Shown here one piece after another: positions 1 to 8,488 of a DNA stretch of 32,693 bases (within the stretch, counting starts at the first letter, position 1; each line of letters starts with the position of its first letter). The stretch lies in the NCBI GenBank assembly GCA_003427395.1, contig BFEA01000062.1, positions 4,097,995 to 4,130,687 on the forward strand, written 5' to 3'. A model generated the notes under the pieces. That model did not search any database. It saw only the letters and a list, made by a program, of their open reading frames with translations, and was not told the DNA's origin. This stretch comes from Chara braunii. Its lineage: Eukaryota; Streptophyta; Charophyceae; Charales; Characeae. Both the position numbers and the translations under genes were made by a program.

Positions 1-289
1 AGGAGGAGTTAGCATAGCGATAGGTTAGAGGCAGCCATAGCTGCCATAGCTGTAATTAGTAGTGTGTGTGTGTGTGTGCTCGAGTGTTAGAGTGATGCGT
101 GTGGGATATCCAGGGTGATCCAGTGTATGTGAACAGCGAGATGTTTGGGCGCTGAAGTCGTCATAGCCATTTGAGAGTGAACTCGTATCTGAAGCCATAT
201 CTCTGAGTTTTGAGTGGCCGCATGTCGCCAGTGTGCTGCGTTACTGTTTACATGTGTGAAAAGTGTGTTTGAAAACGAGTCTGATTGCA
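1..289 (+). mobile_element. Partial LTR, diverged relative of the LTRs at 3594 and 11446
   Basis: The segment aligns by eye with the second half of the chromovirus LTR. Shared landmarks in the same order are GTGTGGG, CAGGGTGATCCAG, CCATATCT then GAGTTTTGAGTGG, CGCCAGTGTG, and the terminal TCTGATTGCA ending at 289. Divergence is clearly greater than between the two LTRs of the complete element, and a GT run (around 61-78) has expanded inside it. The window starts inside the LTR, so its 5' boundary is not visible. The sequence after 289 is not the primer binding site seen at 4442, so this looks like a solo or truncated LTR of a sister family. Confidence 0.75.
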
Positions 290-292
290 ATG

Positions 293-352
293 TGGCCTAG
301 TGGACAATTCTGCAGGTACACCCGAAAGCTGTGGTCAGGTTCGTTTGGCCTG
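293..352 (+). other. tRNA-like segment with A-box and weak B-box (possible SINE head)
   Basis: TGGCCTAGTGG at 293-303 fits the pol III A-box consensus. GGTTCG at 338-343 sits at canonical tRNA spacing (about 46 nt), and a 4-bp stem CAGG/CCTG encloses the T-loop-like part. No acceptor stem forms and the B-box is imperfect, so this is not a functional tRNA. A poly-A run at 724-740 downstream, after removing the 478-688 insertion, would fit a tRNA-derived SINE of about 230 bp. Flanking duplications for that are not convincing. Confidence 0.3.
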
Positions 353-477
353 CTGAGTGCAAGGGAGGTTAAAGTTCCATTAAACAATCGTATGTTACCT
401 ACAAGTGCTGTCAGATACATTCTTGAAAGAGCTGCCGTGGAAATCCAAAGGAAATGAACTGGCTGATAATCGATTGT

Positions 478-688
478 TTTTTTTTTTTTTTTTTTTTTTT
501 TAAATCCGGGGCCCAGTGCCCAAGGCAATACATTTAATAACTCTCAGGGGCAGACAGGCTGTCCTACTCCACCAGGAGTTGGGACCCCGTCCCCTCGTAT
601 CTCTTGTTACATACCCGGTACATATCGGCCTAGCCCTGTCGTATGAAAGTCTGCAGTTCAGGTACGTTCTCGGCGGCTTTGGACAAGC
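478..688 (-). mobile_element. Short retroposed sequence with poly-A tail and 13-bp TSD
   Basis: The 13-mer AATCGATTGTTTT occurs at 468-480 and again at 689-701. Between them lies a T-run (to 501) followed by about 187 bp of unique sequence. On the - strand this is a body ending in poly-A, flanked by a perfect target-site duplication, the signature of LINE-mediated retroposition. The body has no long reading frame or RNA that I recognise, so it may be a SINE or a processed transcript fragment. It interrupts the possible SINE beginning near 290. Confidence 0.7.
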
Positions 689-701
689 AATCGATTGTTT
701 T

Positions 702-1093
702 CTGCATGAGAGATGAGGAACATAAAAAAAAAAAAAAAAAGAGATGAGAAACAGACGAGATTCTTCTTCCCAAAATAAAGAAAAAAGAAAAAGAAAAGGC
801 ATGAAGGCATTTCCAGTTGCGGTTTATCTTGCCAAGTTCTACCTGAAGATTCATTTACATTTGTGCGTTTGGAGAGTGGTGGAGCGAGGCCCCTTTTGTT
901 TCTTCTGCTCCTGCTTCACGGTTCAACAGGACATGTAACCGCTTTTTTTTTTTTTTTTTCCCCTTAGTGCGCCCTGCCAGCAAGACAGGGCAGTCCCTTC
1001 TGTTTTTTGTCTGCTGGGTGCCTGTACCTGCCCTTGAAGCGGCTGAAGATGAACGAGACCAACTGCAAAACAAAGATGAAGAGAATAATGGGC
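702..1093. other. Non-coding stretch with homopolymer runs
   Basis: It contains the A-run 724-740 flanked by near-repeats of GAGATGAG, an A/G-rich patch at 775-800 and a T-run at 943-959. I see no gene. Confidence 0.5.
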
Positions 1094-1174
1094 GCCCGTT
1101 GAACAAGGTGCCTGCCTCGTTTTCCCGGAGACCTGCCGTCTCCAGAAACGTGGCAGGCACCTCTTTCAACGGGC
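1094..1174. repeat. 81-bp hairpin-forming inverted repeat
   Basis: The left arm 1094-1132 and right arm 1138-1174 are nearly perfect reverse complements (both read GCCCGTTGAA outermost, then AGGTGCCTGCC) with a 5-nt terminal loop. Only a few mismatches and small bulges occur in about 37 paired positions. The size suits a microRNA-like precursor or a tiny fold-back element. Nothing proves transcription. Reading frames crossing it on both strands appear to be by-products of the symmetry. Confidence 0.7.
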
Positions 1175-1446
1175 GAGCTCTGACGTTTTTCCATCTGGCA
1201 GAGCACCTATTGTTTTTTCGCTTTCTTTTTTTTCCCAGCTTTTTTTTCCACCTCTTTGTCATTGTGCCTGTAGTTCTGTCCGCGCCAGTGTTTCCACTTG
1301 TGCAGATGAGCCAGGAAGAAAAGAGCGTTCCATTTGCCCTTTATGCTTGGGCCCACAGGCTTTGTCCCCTGTTGCACTACCAGGCCTTCCCCGACACCCG
1401 TGTTCACCGACGCGCATTTGTTTTCCAAGCAGGGAAAGGTACTGGT

Positions 1447-1693
1447 GGTTTAAACGACCAGTATGTTTCCCTGCCATTTTGTCAGAGTCGCGGCATGCAT
1501 TCAGCCGCGATTCTTGGGAAGTTCCGGGGTGCTGTTTCGCTGAATATCCATCCAGGCAAAATGGGCCTCGCATGTCACGCGTTTTGCCTGGATGAATGTG
1601 CTGCGAAACGGCGCTCCAGTAGAGAGTCGCAGATGCAGGCAGCACACCGCGACTCTGAAAAAATGGCCGGGAAACATACTGGTGGCTTAAACC
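1447..1693. repeat. 247-bp fold-back element
   Basis: Arms 1447-1561 and 1582-1693 are diverged reverse complements. Both begin GGTTTAA, then CCAGTATGTTTCCC, GCCATTTT, CAGAGTCGCGG, a GTTTCGC block and CATCCAGGCAAAA next to a 20-nt loop. Mismatches and small indels show that the arms are not a fresh assembly echo. No terminal target-site duplication is clear. Related short motifs (ACTGGTGG followed by YTTAA) recur at about 3000, 12450, 13030 and 13215, so the element probably belongs to a dispersed fold-back family. Confidence 0.75.
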
Positions 1694-1826
1694 ATGGGTA
1701 TTGAGGCGAAGGGCACCTGTTAGCAAGAGGGATTGTGTGCTTTGGATTTACTGGCCTGCTTGTGCCTTGTTAAGTTCATTCGTAAATTTATAATGAAAAA
1801 AAAAAAAGAACTGTCAGAGGTGCACA

Positions 1827-2001
1827 GAAGGGTGCCATAGACTGGTGGTCTAACTCTGTGCATAAAATCAGTGTCACATGTGCATTGCAGTGGTGAGATT
1901 TTTTATTATTATTATTTTTTTTTCTCGTTCAAATTTCCATTCCTTACTCGATCGGAGGCTGGGCCCGCCGGGGTCCTCTACAATACGCCCCTGGGTCAAA
2001 C
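1827..2001 (+). repeat. Left copy of a 175-bp duplication flanking adapter sequence
   Basis: It matches 2040-2214 along its full 175 bp by eye, including a variable ATT/T tract that a real old duplication would not keep unchanged. The two copies are separated only by the adapter palindrome at 2002-2039. The most likely cause is one genomic locus represented twice by assembly through a chimeric or untrimmed read. Confidence 0.9.
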
Positions 2002-2039
2002 CTGTCTCTTATACACATCTAGATGTGTATAAGAGACAG
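2002..2039. other. Tn5/Nextera mosaic-end junction adapter (assembly contaminant)
   Basis: CTGTCTCTTATACACATCT at 2002-2020 is the 19-bp Tn5 mosaic end, followed immediately by its exact reverse complement at 2021-2039. This head-to-head arrangement is the circularisation junction used in transposase-based mate-pair libraries. Read in frame it gives the SYTHLDVYKRQ peptide known from contaminated databases. It is synthetic DNA and not a host transposon. Confidence 0.97.
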
Positions 2040-2214
2040 GAAGGGTGCCATAGACTGGTGGTCTAACTCTGTGCATAAAATCAGTGTCACATGTGCATTG
2101 CAGTGGTGAGATTTTTTATTATTATTATTTTTTTTTCTCGTTCAAATTTCCATTCCTTACTCGATCGGAGGCTGGGCCCGCCGGGGTCCTCTACAATACG
2201 CCCCTGGGTCAAAC
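2040..2214 (+). repeat. Right copy of the 175-bp duplication
   Basis: Same sequence as 1827-2001; see that entry. The unique continuation into 2215 onward suggests that this copy is correctly joined to the right flank, while the left copy is joined to the left flank. A single true copy would remove 213 bp from the window. Confidence 0.9.
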
Positions 2215-3324
2215 AGGTATCTGGAAGCATTATCTAGCTTAGCTTACAGGCTGAAAGGCTGCAGGTCTTTTCTACAGACCCAGAAGCTCCTGGCTGTGTA
2301 GTGGTTGGAGTATTATGGTAGATCTGTTTTTAGTAATTTATTTATTTAAATTCACATATTTTCTCGTTCTTCTTTCGTGTGTCAGGACGGGACTTTGCTC
2401 CTTGTGCTGCACAATGGCCAGGCTATGTTTGGGTTTTTCGGGCTTCTTTTTCCCCCCCGAATGACTGGCCTGTTTTCTCGTCAGACTTTTATCTATTTGT
2501 ATTTTTAACTCTGTGCATAACTGTGTGTACAAATCAGGTATAAATTGTATAATGCCTGTGCGCTCTACTCAGGGGGAACATTGTATTGTAGTCGGTCTGG
2601 TTTTAGTAAGGGCCTCGTTCCTCAAGTTGCCAAATGTGGAAAATGAGAATGAATCTTCTGGTAGAACATGGGAGGATACAGGGTCACGCTATACATGCGG
2701 CGACAACATGCTGCTACAACATTGGAAGATACATTGCCATATTTTTTGTCTTTTGTGCATGTGGTGAGTAGTGGAGCGAGGACAGGACTTCAGAGTGTCC
2801 ATTTCTCTCCAGTTTTATTTTTCGCATCAGGACAGGACTTCGAAGTTTGCACCATGCTTTGTAAAATGGGCGGCCTGTTTCTTTCTTTCTTTTTCTTTTC
2901 TTTTCAATGGCTGACCTGCTCTCTTGTCAGAGTTTTTTCCTAATTTTCGTTTTTTTCAGAGTGTCCATTTCTAGAATTTTTGTCCTTTTGGGAGATTCAT
3001 TAAGCCACCAGTACTTGGCCCCGCTATCAAGTCCGAGCCTCGAGCGACCGGTATGTTGAGCCTGCCAAGCCTGGCAGTACCAGTAGCTGGACGGGCCAAG
3101 GCTGGGGGGACCAGTTGGAAACCAAAAACAGCAAAAAAAAAAAACAACAACAATGCTGGGGTCGTGAATGCAGATGGATGCATTCTCCCGAGTGCTAGTG
3201 TGAGCACGTCGCAGTTTGGGTCTATCAGCCGCGTGGCGTTTTTGTCAGAATCCAAAAGTAAAATAAGGAAAAAAGAAACGAAGAAACCAATCTCAAAAAA
3301 AAAAAAAAAAAAAAGAAACATGAA
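2215..3324. other. Non-coding stretch
   Basis: No gene is visible. Contents include a pyrimidine-rich patch at 2440-2458, T-rich runs around 2880-2960, a short piece of the fold-back motif family at 3000-3060 (TTAAGCCACCAGTAC, then ACCGGTATGTT) and A-runs at 3131-3144 and 3296-3314. Short reading frames lack any recognisable domain. Confidence 0.5.
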
Positions 3325-3462
3325 TTTGGCACTGAACTTAGTTAGATACATTTGTCTGTGTGTAAGTGTGAGTATGCCCTCAACGAGGGCTGTTTTGGCA
3401 CTGAACTTAGTTAGATACATTTGTCTGTGTGTAAGTGTGAGTATGCCCTCAACGAGGGCTGT
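3325..3462 (+). repeat. Two tandem copies of a 69-bp unit
   Basis: Units 3325-3393 and 3394-3462 are identical or nearly so. Each includes GTGTGAGTATGCCCTCAAC and a small CCCTC/GAGGG stem. The lack of divergence implies a very recent duplication or an assembly stutter. Confidence 0.85.
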
Positions 3463-3593
3463 TCAGTAGATCACGGGATATGCCCTGCCTCTCTGGCAGG
3501 GGAATCTAAGAAAAATGAAAAAAAAAAACAAAAGCAGAAAAAAACGACATCCAGAATCTAACTGCAATACTAGTCAGAAGCATTCCACTGAAA

Positions 3594-4440
3594 CGGTTTT
3601 CACCTTTGCAGAAGCTGATGCAGATCCCAGGGTTTGATCCCTAGACCTTACCTGCACCCGTGTACAGTATCGAGTAGACCCCTGTGTGTTTTGAACCCGC
3701 GACCTGTGTTTTAGTAGTGACTGTTCTTTGTCGTAGGTCCCTGTAGTTGTAGGGATCCGATCTGTAGATCTGTCAAGTAGAGGTCACAGTTGTGTAGAAT
3801 TCGAAACCGCTAGGCCAGAGGTCTGTAGGTAAGTCGTAAGTCCAACTGCGTCCAGTCCGCAGTGCGACTGCCTCAAGTCGGCAGTGCAACCCCGTGCAGT
3901 CAGCGGTACCGGTCCCAGTCAGTCGCAGTCCAGTCAAGCAAGTACTGTGTGGGACTGTGTGCACCAAGGGCCTGGAGGAAAGCGGCAGACCAGGGACCAA
4001 CAGAAGTATAAATCAAGAGGCAGTGTTCAACATTTCATTCATTCGCTGCATAAGCCATGCGGAAGTGCTGCCCTAGGGTCTTGTGCGAGGTGGTCTGCAG
4101 GGAGCCCGAAGTCGAAGTGGGCTGGAAGAAGACAGCATAGCCATAGTCAGTAGTTGAGCGGCCATAGCTGCTGTAGGTAGAAGAGAGGTGTTAGTATGTG
4201 TACGTGTGTGGGCTATTCAGGGTGATCCAGAATTGAGTGAGTGCGAACAGTGGTGTTGGAACAATATCAAGAGTTGGGATGTACAGGCGCTGATGCGCCA
4301 TAGCCTGTCGAAGCAAGTCTGCATCCAAACTGTGTTCTCGATTTCCATATCTCCGAGTTTTGAGTGGGCGTTGTGCGCCAGTGTGAATCGCCATTTGTTT
4401 GCATGTATGTGAAGCGAAGAAGAAAGAGAGTCTGATTGCA
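3594..4440 (+). repeat. 5' LTR of the chromovirus
   Basis: It starts (T mutated to C)GGTTTTCACCTTTG and ends TCTGATTGCA, and aligns over its length with 11446-12274. Compared with the 3' copy it has an extra segment near 3966-3984 and lacks about 8 bp near 4292. It retains a TATA-like TATAAAT at 4007-4013 that the 3' LTR has lost, so the likely transcription start lies 25-35 bp downstream of that. Confidence 0.93.
4007..4013 (+). promoter_or_regulatory. TATA-like box in the 5' LTR
   Basis: TATAAAT in the U3 half of the 5' LTR. The 3' LTR carries CATAAAT at the matching place (11834-11840). Position and sequence fit an RNA polymerase II core promoter of the retrotransposon; activity is not shown. 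Confidence 0.5.
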
Positions 4441-4441
4441 T

Positions 4442-4453
4442 TGGTATCGGAGC
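4442..4453 (+). other. Primer binding site, initiator Met-tRNA type
   Basis: TGGTATCGGAGC begins one base after the LTR end at 4440. Plant LTR elements primed by initiator tRNA-Met carry TGGTATCAGAGC, so there is one mismatch. Its place directly after the LTR end confirms the LTR boundary. Confidence 0.85.
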
Positions 4454-4598
4454 TGGTCCCCGTTACTCCACGCGCCATTGCCGTTGTTAATAGCCAGGCG
4501 CCATAGCTGTAGCTGCGCCAACGAAGGAGGGTGGTCCACCATAGCCGCGCCGAAGGAGGGTGCCATGAACCTGCACAGAAGACAACGACGAAGAGCGA

Positions 4599-4612
<14 letters not shown>

Positions 4613-4647
<35 letters not shown>
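4613..4647 (+). repeat. (GA)n microsatellite
   Basis: An uninterrupted GA run preceded by a short GC alternation, inside the retrotransposon leader. Confidence 0.95.
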
Positions 4648-4652
<5 letters not shown>

Positions 4653-5536
4653 GTACAAGATTGTTGTGCGGTGGCGTCCATATCCGTCGAGCTCGAACAC
4701 AGAGAAGAAGTATAAAGAAGAGAGAGAAGGGACGAAGAGAGGAGAAGAAGCTGAAAGAAGTAGAAGAAGAAGAAGAAGATGAAATACCCCTAAGGAGGAC
4801 TGTGTTACATGCCCAGGTGGGCGATGTACATATAAACCGAGGATCCGCAATGTGATAAAAAGGACTGAATGGACAATGCAGTGTAAGTGGAATCTCAACA
4901 AGCAATGTGCATTCTGATACATACAACATGGTGCTTTATAGCGCAGGGAAGACTTTAGATACAAGTCCTGACCTGACCGGGACTGACCTCTTTCACGTAG
5001 TACAAGATAGCGAAGCGGAATGCTAGAATACTAATGACTAGCCCAATCAATGTTTCAACGCAAACCAAACATACCTCATGCTCATCACAAGGTGTGAAGG
5101 GGCCTGGCGCCATACACAGAAAAGAGGCGCCAGGTCCAGACATACACAAACGAAGAGGAGGGGATCAGACGAAGAAGAGGAAGGGGGAGATGGGAAAGTC
5201 GTCAACACCAAGTCTCGTTACAAGTCCAAATAATCCCTTTTCAAAATGTCTGAAGTCCATTGTCGAGTTTGGATCCAAATGTCACCAAGCTCTCTCTCTC
5301 TCCCTCGTAGTCTGCTGATGTGAAGTCAGATAGCGAGAGGGTGAGAAGGAGATGGTGGACTAAGCAGAGGAAGAAGAAGAACTCCCTCTCTCATGTGCCA
5401 GGTACTAACCTATGAAGATGGCATTGTGCTGCAGGTACCTCGAAGACGAAGCTGGAGCAATGGAGCTGCAGGCAAGTCCCTCTGGCCTCCGCCCAATCTC
5501 TCTCTCTTTCTCTAGTACTACTCTAGCTGCTATGGC

Positions 5537-5606
5537 GCCCAACGCTGAAGACTACAGCTAACGCTACTAGTGCCCAACGCTGAAGACTACTGCTAACGCT
5601 GCTACT
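5537..5606 (+). repeat. Two tandem copies of a ~35-bp unit in the leader
   Basis: GCCCAACGCTGAAGACTAC starts at 5537 and again at 5572, followed by GCTAACGCT in both copies. Confidence 0.75.
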
Positions 5607-5954
5607 ACTCCTGCAGCGCTCCTTCAGAGTGCTGCTGCCGAATCCTGAAGACTACTGACTGCCTCCTGCCTCCCCGTGAAGTGCATGGGAAGTCCCTATG
5701 TACTACCTCGGCCTGCCTCCTGACTGCCTCCGACTGCCTGCAGTNGCAGGGCGGGCAGTCCAGGAGGCTGCTCTTGCCAATGCCAAACTGAGCCAGGGTC
5801 TGGCGCTGCAGCTGTCGTGGGAACAGGCCAAAAATAGCCTGTTCCTAAAACCCTGGTTTGGTGCCTGAGTTTCAGGGCAGGTCGGTCTGATGAAAGATCG
5901 AAAATGGCCCTTCGTTTCAGGCTAAAAAGGCTACTGCCATTTTTAGTCTGAAAC

Positions 5955-6048
5955 GACACAGGGTCTGTAGGCCCCTGTTTTCCAGGCTTTCAAGCTGAAC
6001 AGACACGGGGCCTGTAGGCCTTGGTTTTCAGTCTTTCAGCCTGAATTT
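5955..6048 (+). repeat. Two degenerate tandem copies of a ~47-bp unit
   Basis: GACAC, GGG, CTGTAGGCC, then a CTTTCA block and GCTGAA occur at 5955 and again from 6002 with substitutions. Further partial units follow to about 6060. Confidence 0.65.
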
Positions 6049-6118
6049 CAGGCTTTCAGCTCGAGGGACGCAAGGCCTGGAAAATGGCCCTCGTGTGTAG
6101 GCGGAGCATGTAACACCT

Positions 6119-7744
6119 GTGAGGAGAGAGGAAAGAGGGGAATCCAGTGGGGCTAGTGAAGATGAGAAGAAACTGGAGAAGATGGTGACGGAGTGGGTGG
6201 CTAACTTATCCCTAGGGGAAAATGAGGAAGCATTGATGTACATCCCCCAGGATGAGAGGGATGCTGTTGTGGCAGAGATAAAGGTCCTGACTGACCCGTT
6301 AGAGCAACAGGCCCTAGAAGAGAAAAAAAGAATGGAATGGAAACTGCGACTAAGGAGGCAGAGAACGAGGCACGTAGCGGCGGCCACCGAGTTAGAGAAA
6401 GAATTGGCTGCCGTAGCAGAACAACATTCTAATGCGTTGACACAAGGGGACTTGCAGAGCAAGGTGGATGCGATTGCAAAAAGTGTAGATGTGCTTATTC
6501 GCGTCCAACAGGAACAAATGCATTTCTCGAGTGGCCGTGACATAGCCGTACAGTCTATCCGTGTAGGCTTTAGAGACTTTGCCGACGATATGATGATGCG
6601 GATGGGCTCTGAAATGCAGGCTCGTATGAAGAACGCAAAACAATTCTGTGTTGGCGCCATAGAGGGCGCCAAGCTTGCAGTCCCAAAGGAGGAGGAGGCA
6701 CGCCCGCGTAGGGAACGAGTAAAGGTAAAGTTTCCTGACGCCTACAACGGGAAACAGGGGGAAGACTTTGATAATTGGGAAGCCAATATCAATTCCTACG
6801 TGCACCTCCAGGATATTATTCCTGAGTAACAAGTTCTAGTTGCATTCCATGCACTTAGAGACTAAGCGTCTAGCTTCGCCAAGTCGTTAGCTCGTGCCGC
6901 GAAGTGTGATAATGATATGGTGGCATATTCCACCATCTCTCCCCTCAACGAATTCCAAAAGTTACTTCGCGAACGTTTTGCGGGTGTGACTAAGGGCATT
7001 GAAGCTTCACACACGACAGTGGAAGAGTGCAAGGGCACTCAAGGGGCCCATGGATGAGCTTGTAGCGGTCCCAAATCACGGGGTCACTGAGTCACAACTG
7101 GTTCAGTTATTTTATCGTGCGATGCCCGAAAGTTTGCACGAACACTTCTATGACAAGTCGCGAGAACAGGGTATGACTTATGATAAGTTAAGTCACGACG
7201 TTGTTGCATATGAGGCCCAGGCCACGCCAGTGAAAGCCTTTTGGCACATAGATTTTGAGAAGGGCAAGAAGTGGAAGGGCCGAACCATTTGAGGGCAGGT
7301 TAAGGGGAAAGATAGCTTGATCCTGACTTTGGACGAAGGAGGAATGGAGGAGGTCCCGTATAGTAAGATAGAGTGGGGCCTCGAGGAGGAGGACAAAAGT
7401 GTAGGGCAGGGGAGGTCCTATGCTGCTGTCGCGGCTGGAGGGAGGCTGCAAGGAAGAAGAGGAAGCCGGGGCCAAGGGGGCCGGGTCTCAAGTGGTCGAG
7501 GACAGGATGATCAGGGGGTTGGCGGCAGGGGAAACCGCCAAGAGGGAGGCAGGGGTCAAGGTGCCCCGCAAAGCCGTCCACGTTCCAATCGGTCACCTTA
7601 TAGGAGGGGTGGACGACACCCTGGCTTGCCACAAGGCATTGGGAAGATCTTGGTCTCGAACAAAAAGTATGGCAGAAAAGGATAGACCAGGATCAATGCA
7701 TTTACTGAGGTGATCCAGGCCACATTATCAAATAATGCCCAAAG
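6119..7744 (+). pseudogene. gag (capsid/nucleocapsid) of the chromovirus, broken
   Basis: Gag packages element RNA into virus-like particles. An open segment at 6119-6829 (first in-frame ATG at 6182, in-frame stop upstream at 6098-6100) gives a charged, helical N-terminal part. It ends as the conserved capsid region starts (KFPDAYNGK then FDNWEANINSYV). A TAA at 6830-6832 and a TAA near 6866 interrupt the same frame, which carries capsid-like sequence on to about 7050. The frame then shifts into the open segment 6999-7292 (QLVQLFYRAMPESL and similar), a TGA follows, and the same frame runs to 7684 through a Gly/Arg-rich tail. A mutated zinc knuckle follows at 7697-7738. At least three stops and one frameshift separate the parts. 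Confidence 0.85.
7697..7738 (+). other. Disabled CCHC zinc knuckle at the end of gag
   Basis: Translation from 7697 shows Cys, two residues, a stop (TGA 7706-7708) where the second Cys belongs, GDPGH with the expected His, then four positions including a TAA (7733-7735), and the last Cys-Pro-Lys. The spacing fits CX2CX4HX4C exactly. The nucleic-acid-binding knuckle of the nucleocapsid is therefore recognisable but destroyed. Confidence 0.75.
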
Positions 7745-7805
7745 TCTGCACAGGCAGCAAAAGGCAACCGCTGGTAGGGGTCACAACTGCCCTTACCCCT
7801 AGACC

Positions 7806-7933
7806 ATGCGGAGAAGAGTGCGTGCACCATAAAAAATCTCCCAACCCGCATGTGTCTATGGCAGAGGTTATGTGGAGAAGAGTGCGTGCACCATAGAGAA
7901 TCTCCCAACCCACATGTGTCTATGGCAGAGGTT
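7806..7933 (+). repeat. Two tandem copies of a 64-bp unit between gag and protease
   Basis: Units 7806-7869 and 7870-7933 share GGAGAAGAGTGCGTGCACCA, AATCTCCCAACC and TATGGCAGAGGTT with a few substitutions. The duplication lies in the gag-pol junction and adds to the disruption there. Confidence 0.88.
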
Positions 7934-7968
7934 GCTGGCCAGTCTCTCTAGGCACTTCCCTCACAGGC

Positions 7969-8400
7969 ATGGCAGAAGAATTGAAGGAGAGGATGCCTGC
8001 CTGGGCCAAGATGAAGAAGGATGAAAAAGGACAGCTAGTACTAGTAGATGTAGAGATTTTTAGAGGCAGAGTAGGGGCCCTTATAAACAATGGGGCTACC
8101 CGTAGTTATATTAGTAGTAAAGCGCTACAGAAGCCGAAGCTGAACCTAAAGGTTCGAAAGTTAAGAGGAACCTATAGTTAGCATCCTCGTAGACAACCGC
8201 ACAATGCAAGTCGAGGATTCCGTCGAGGGAGTCCAGGCTTATTTCTGCCTAGAGAAAGATGGGAAGGTAGAAAAAGTTCTCCATTCCCTGACTCTCTTCG
8301 TCGAAGACAACCTCCGTTTGATGTAGTCCTAGGAATGGATTGGGGAGAGAAAGCAGGGGCCACACTTCATTTGAGAGAGCATGAGTGTAGGCTCCCTAGC
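7969..8400 (+). pseudogene. Retropepsin-like protease of the chromovirus, catalytic site lost
   Basis: The aspartic protease would process Gag-Pol. The open segment 7969-8181 has VDVEIFRGRVGALINNGAT. The family signature at that place is a Leu-Ile-Asp-Ser-Gly-Ala-Thr type, so both the catalytic Asp and the following Ser are now Asn. A stop follows at 8179-8181, then about 130 bp in shifted frames. The downstream protease landmark FDVVLGMDWG can be read around 8316-8347. The enzyme is inactive on two counts, residue loss and frame loss. Confidence 0.8.
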
Positions 8401-8488
8401 TGCCCGCCTGTTTCATGTGTTTGTTGCCTAAGTTAGGCCTATCACTGAGCCTAAGACCAAAGAGTTCATAGACCCTCATATTGCCAAG

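Larger units (their letters stand above)
4454..6118 (+). other. Untranslated leader of the chromovirus
   Basis: About 1.66 kb between primer binding site and gag, with no recognisable coding region. It holds a GC/GA microsatellite (4601-4647), purine-rich GAAGAA runs to about 4780, two degenerate tandem repeats (5537-5606 and 5955-6048), and a local palindrome around an N at 5745. Overlapping reading frames on both strands between 4191 and 4964 are low-complexity artefacts of the CT/GA repeats. Confidence 0.6.

Noticed and set aside
967-1704. 245-residue open frame on + (and overlapping frames on -)
   Set aside because: It runs through two fold-back repeats and homopolymers, has no domain, and starts with a non-ATG codon. 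The matching frames on both strands reflect inverted-repeat symmetry.
1878-2066. Peptide ending VYKRQEGCHRLVV on +
   Set aside because: It is the translation of the Nextera adapter plus a duplicated flank.
3680-3710. tRNA T-arm-like CGCGGGTTCAAAAC on - inside the LTR
   Set aside because: No A-box at tRNA spacing and no acceptor stem. Present in both LTRs as ordinary LTR sequence.
4191-4964. 257- and 220-residue Ser/Leu-rich frames on -
   Set aside because: They are produced by CT/GA microsatellite and GAAGAA sequence in the LTR and leader, in the wrong orientation for the element.
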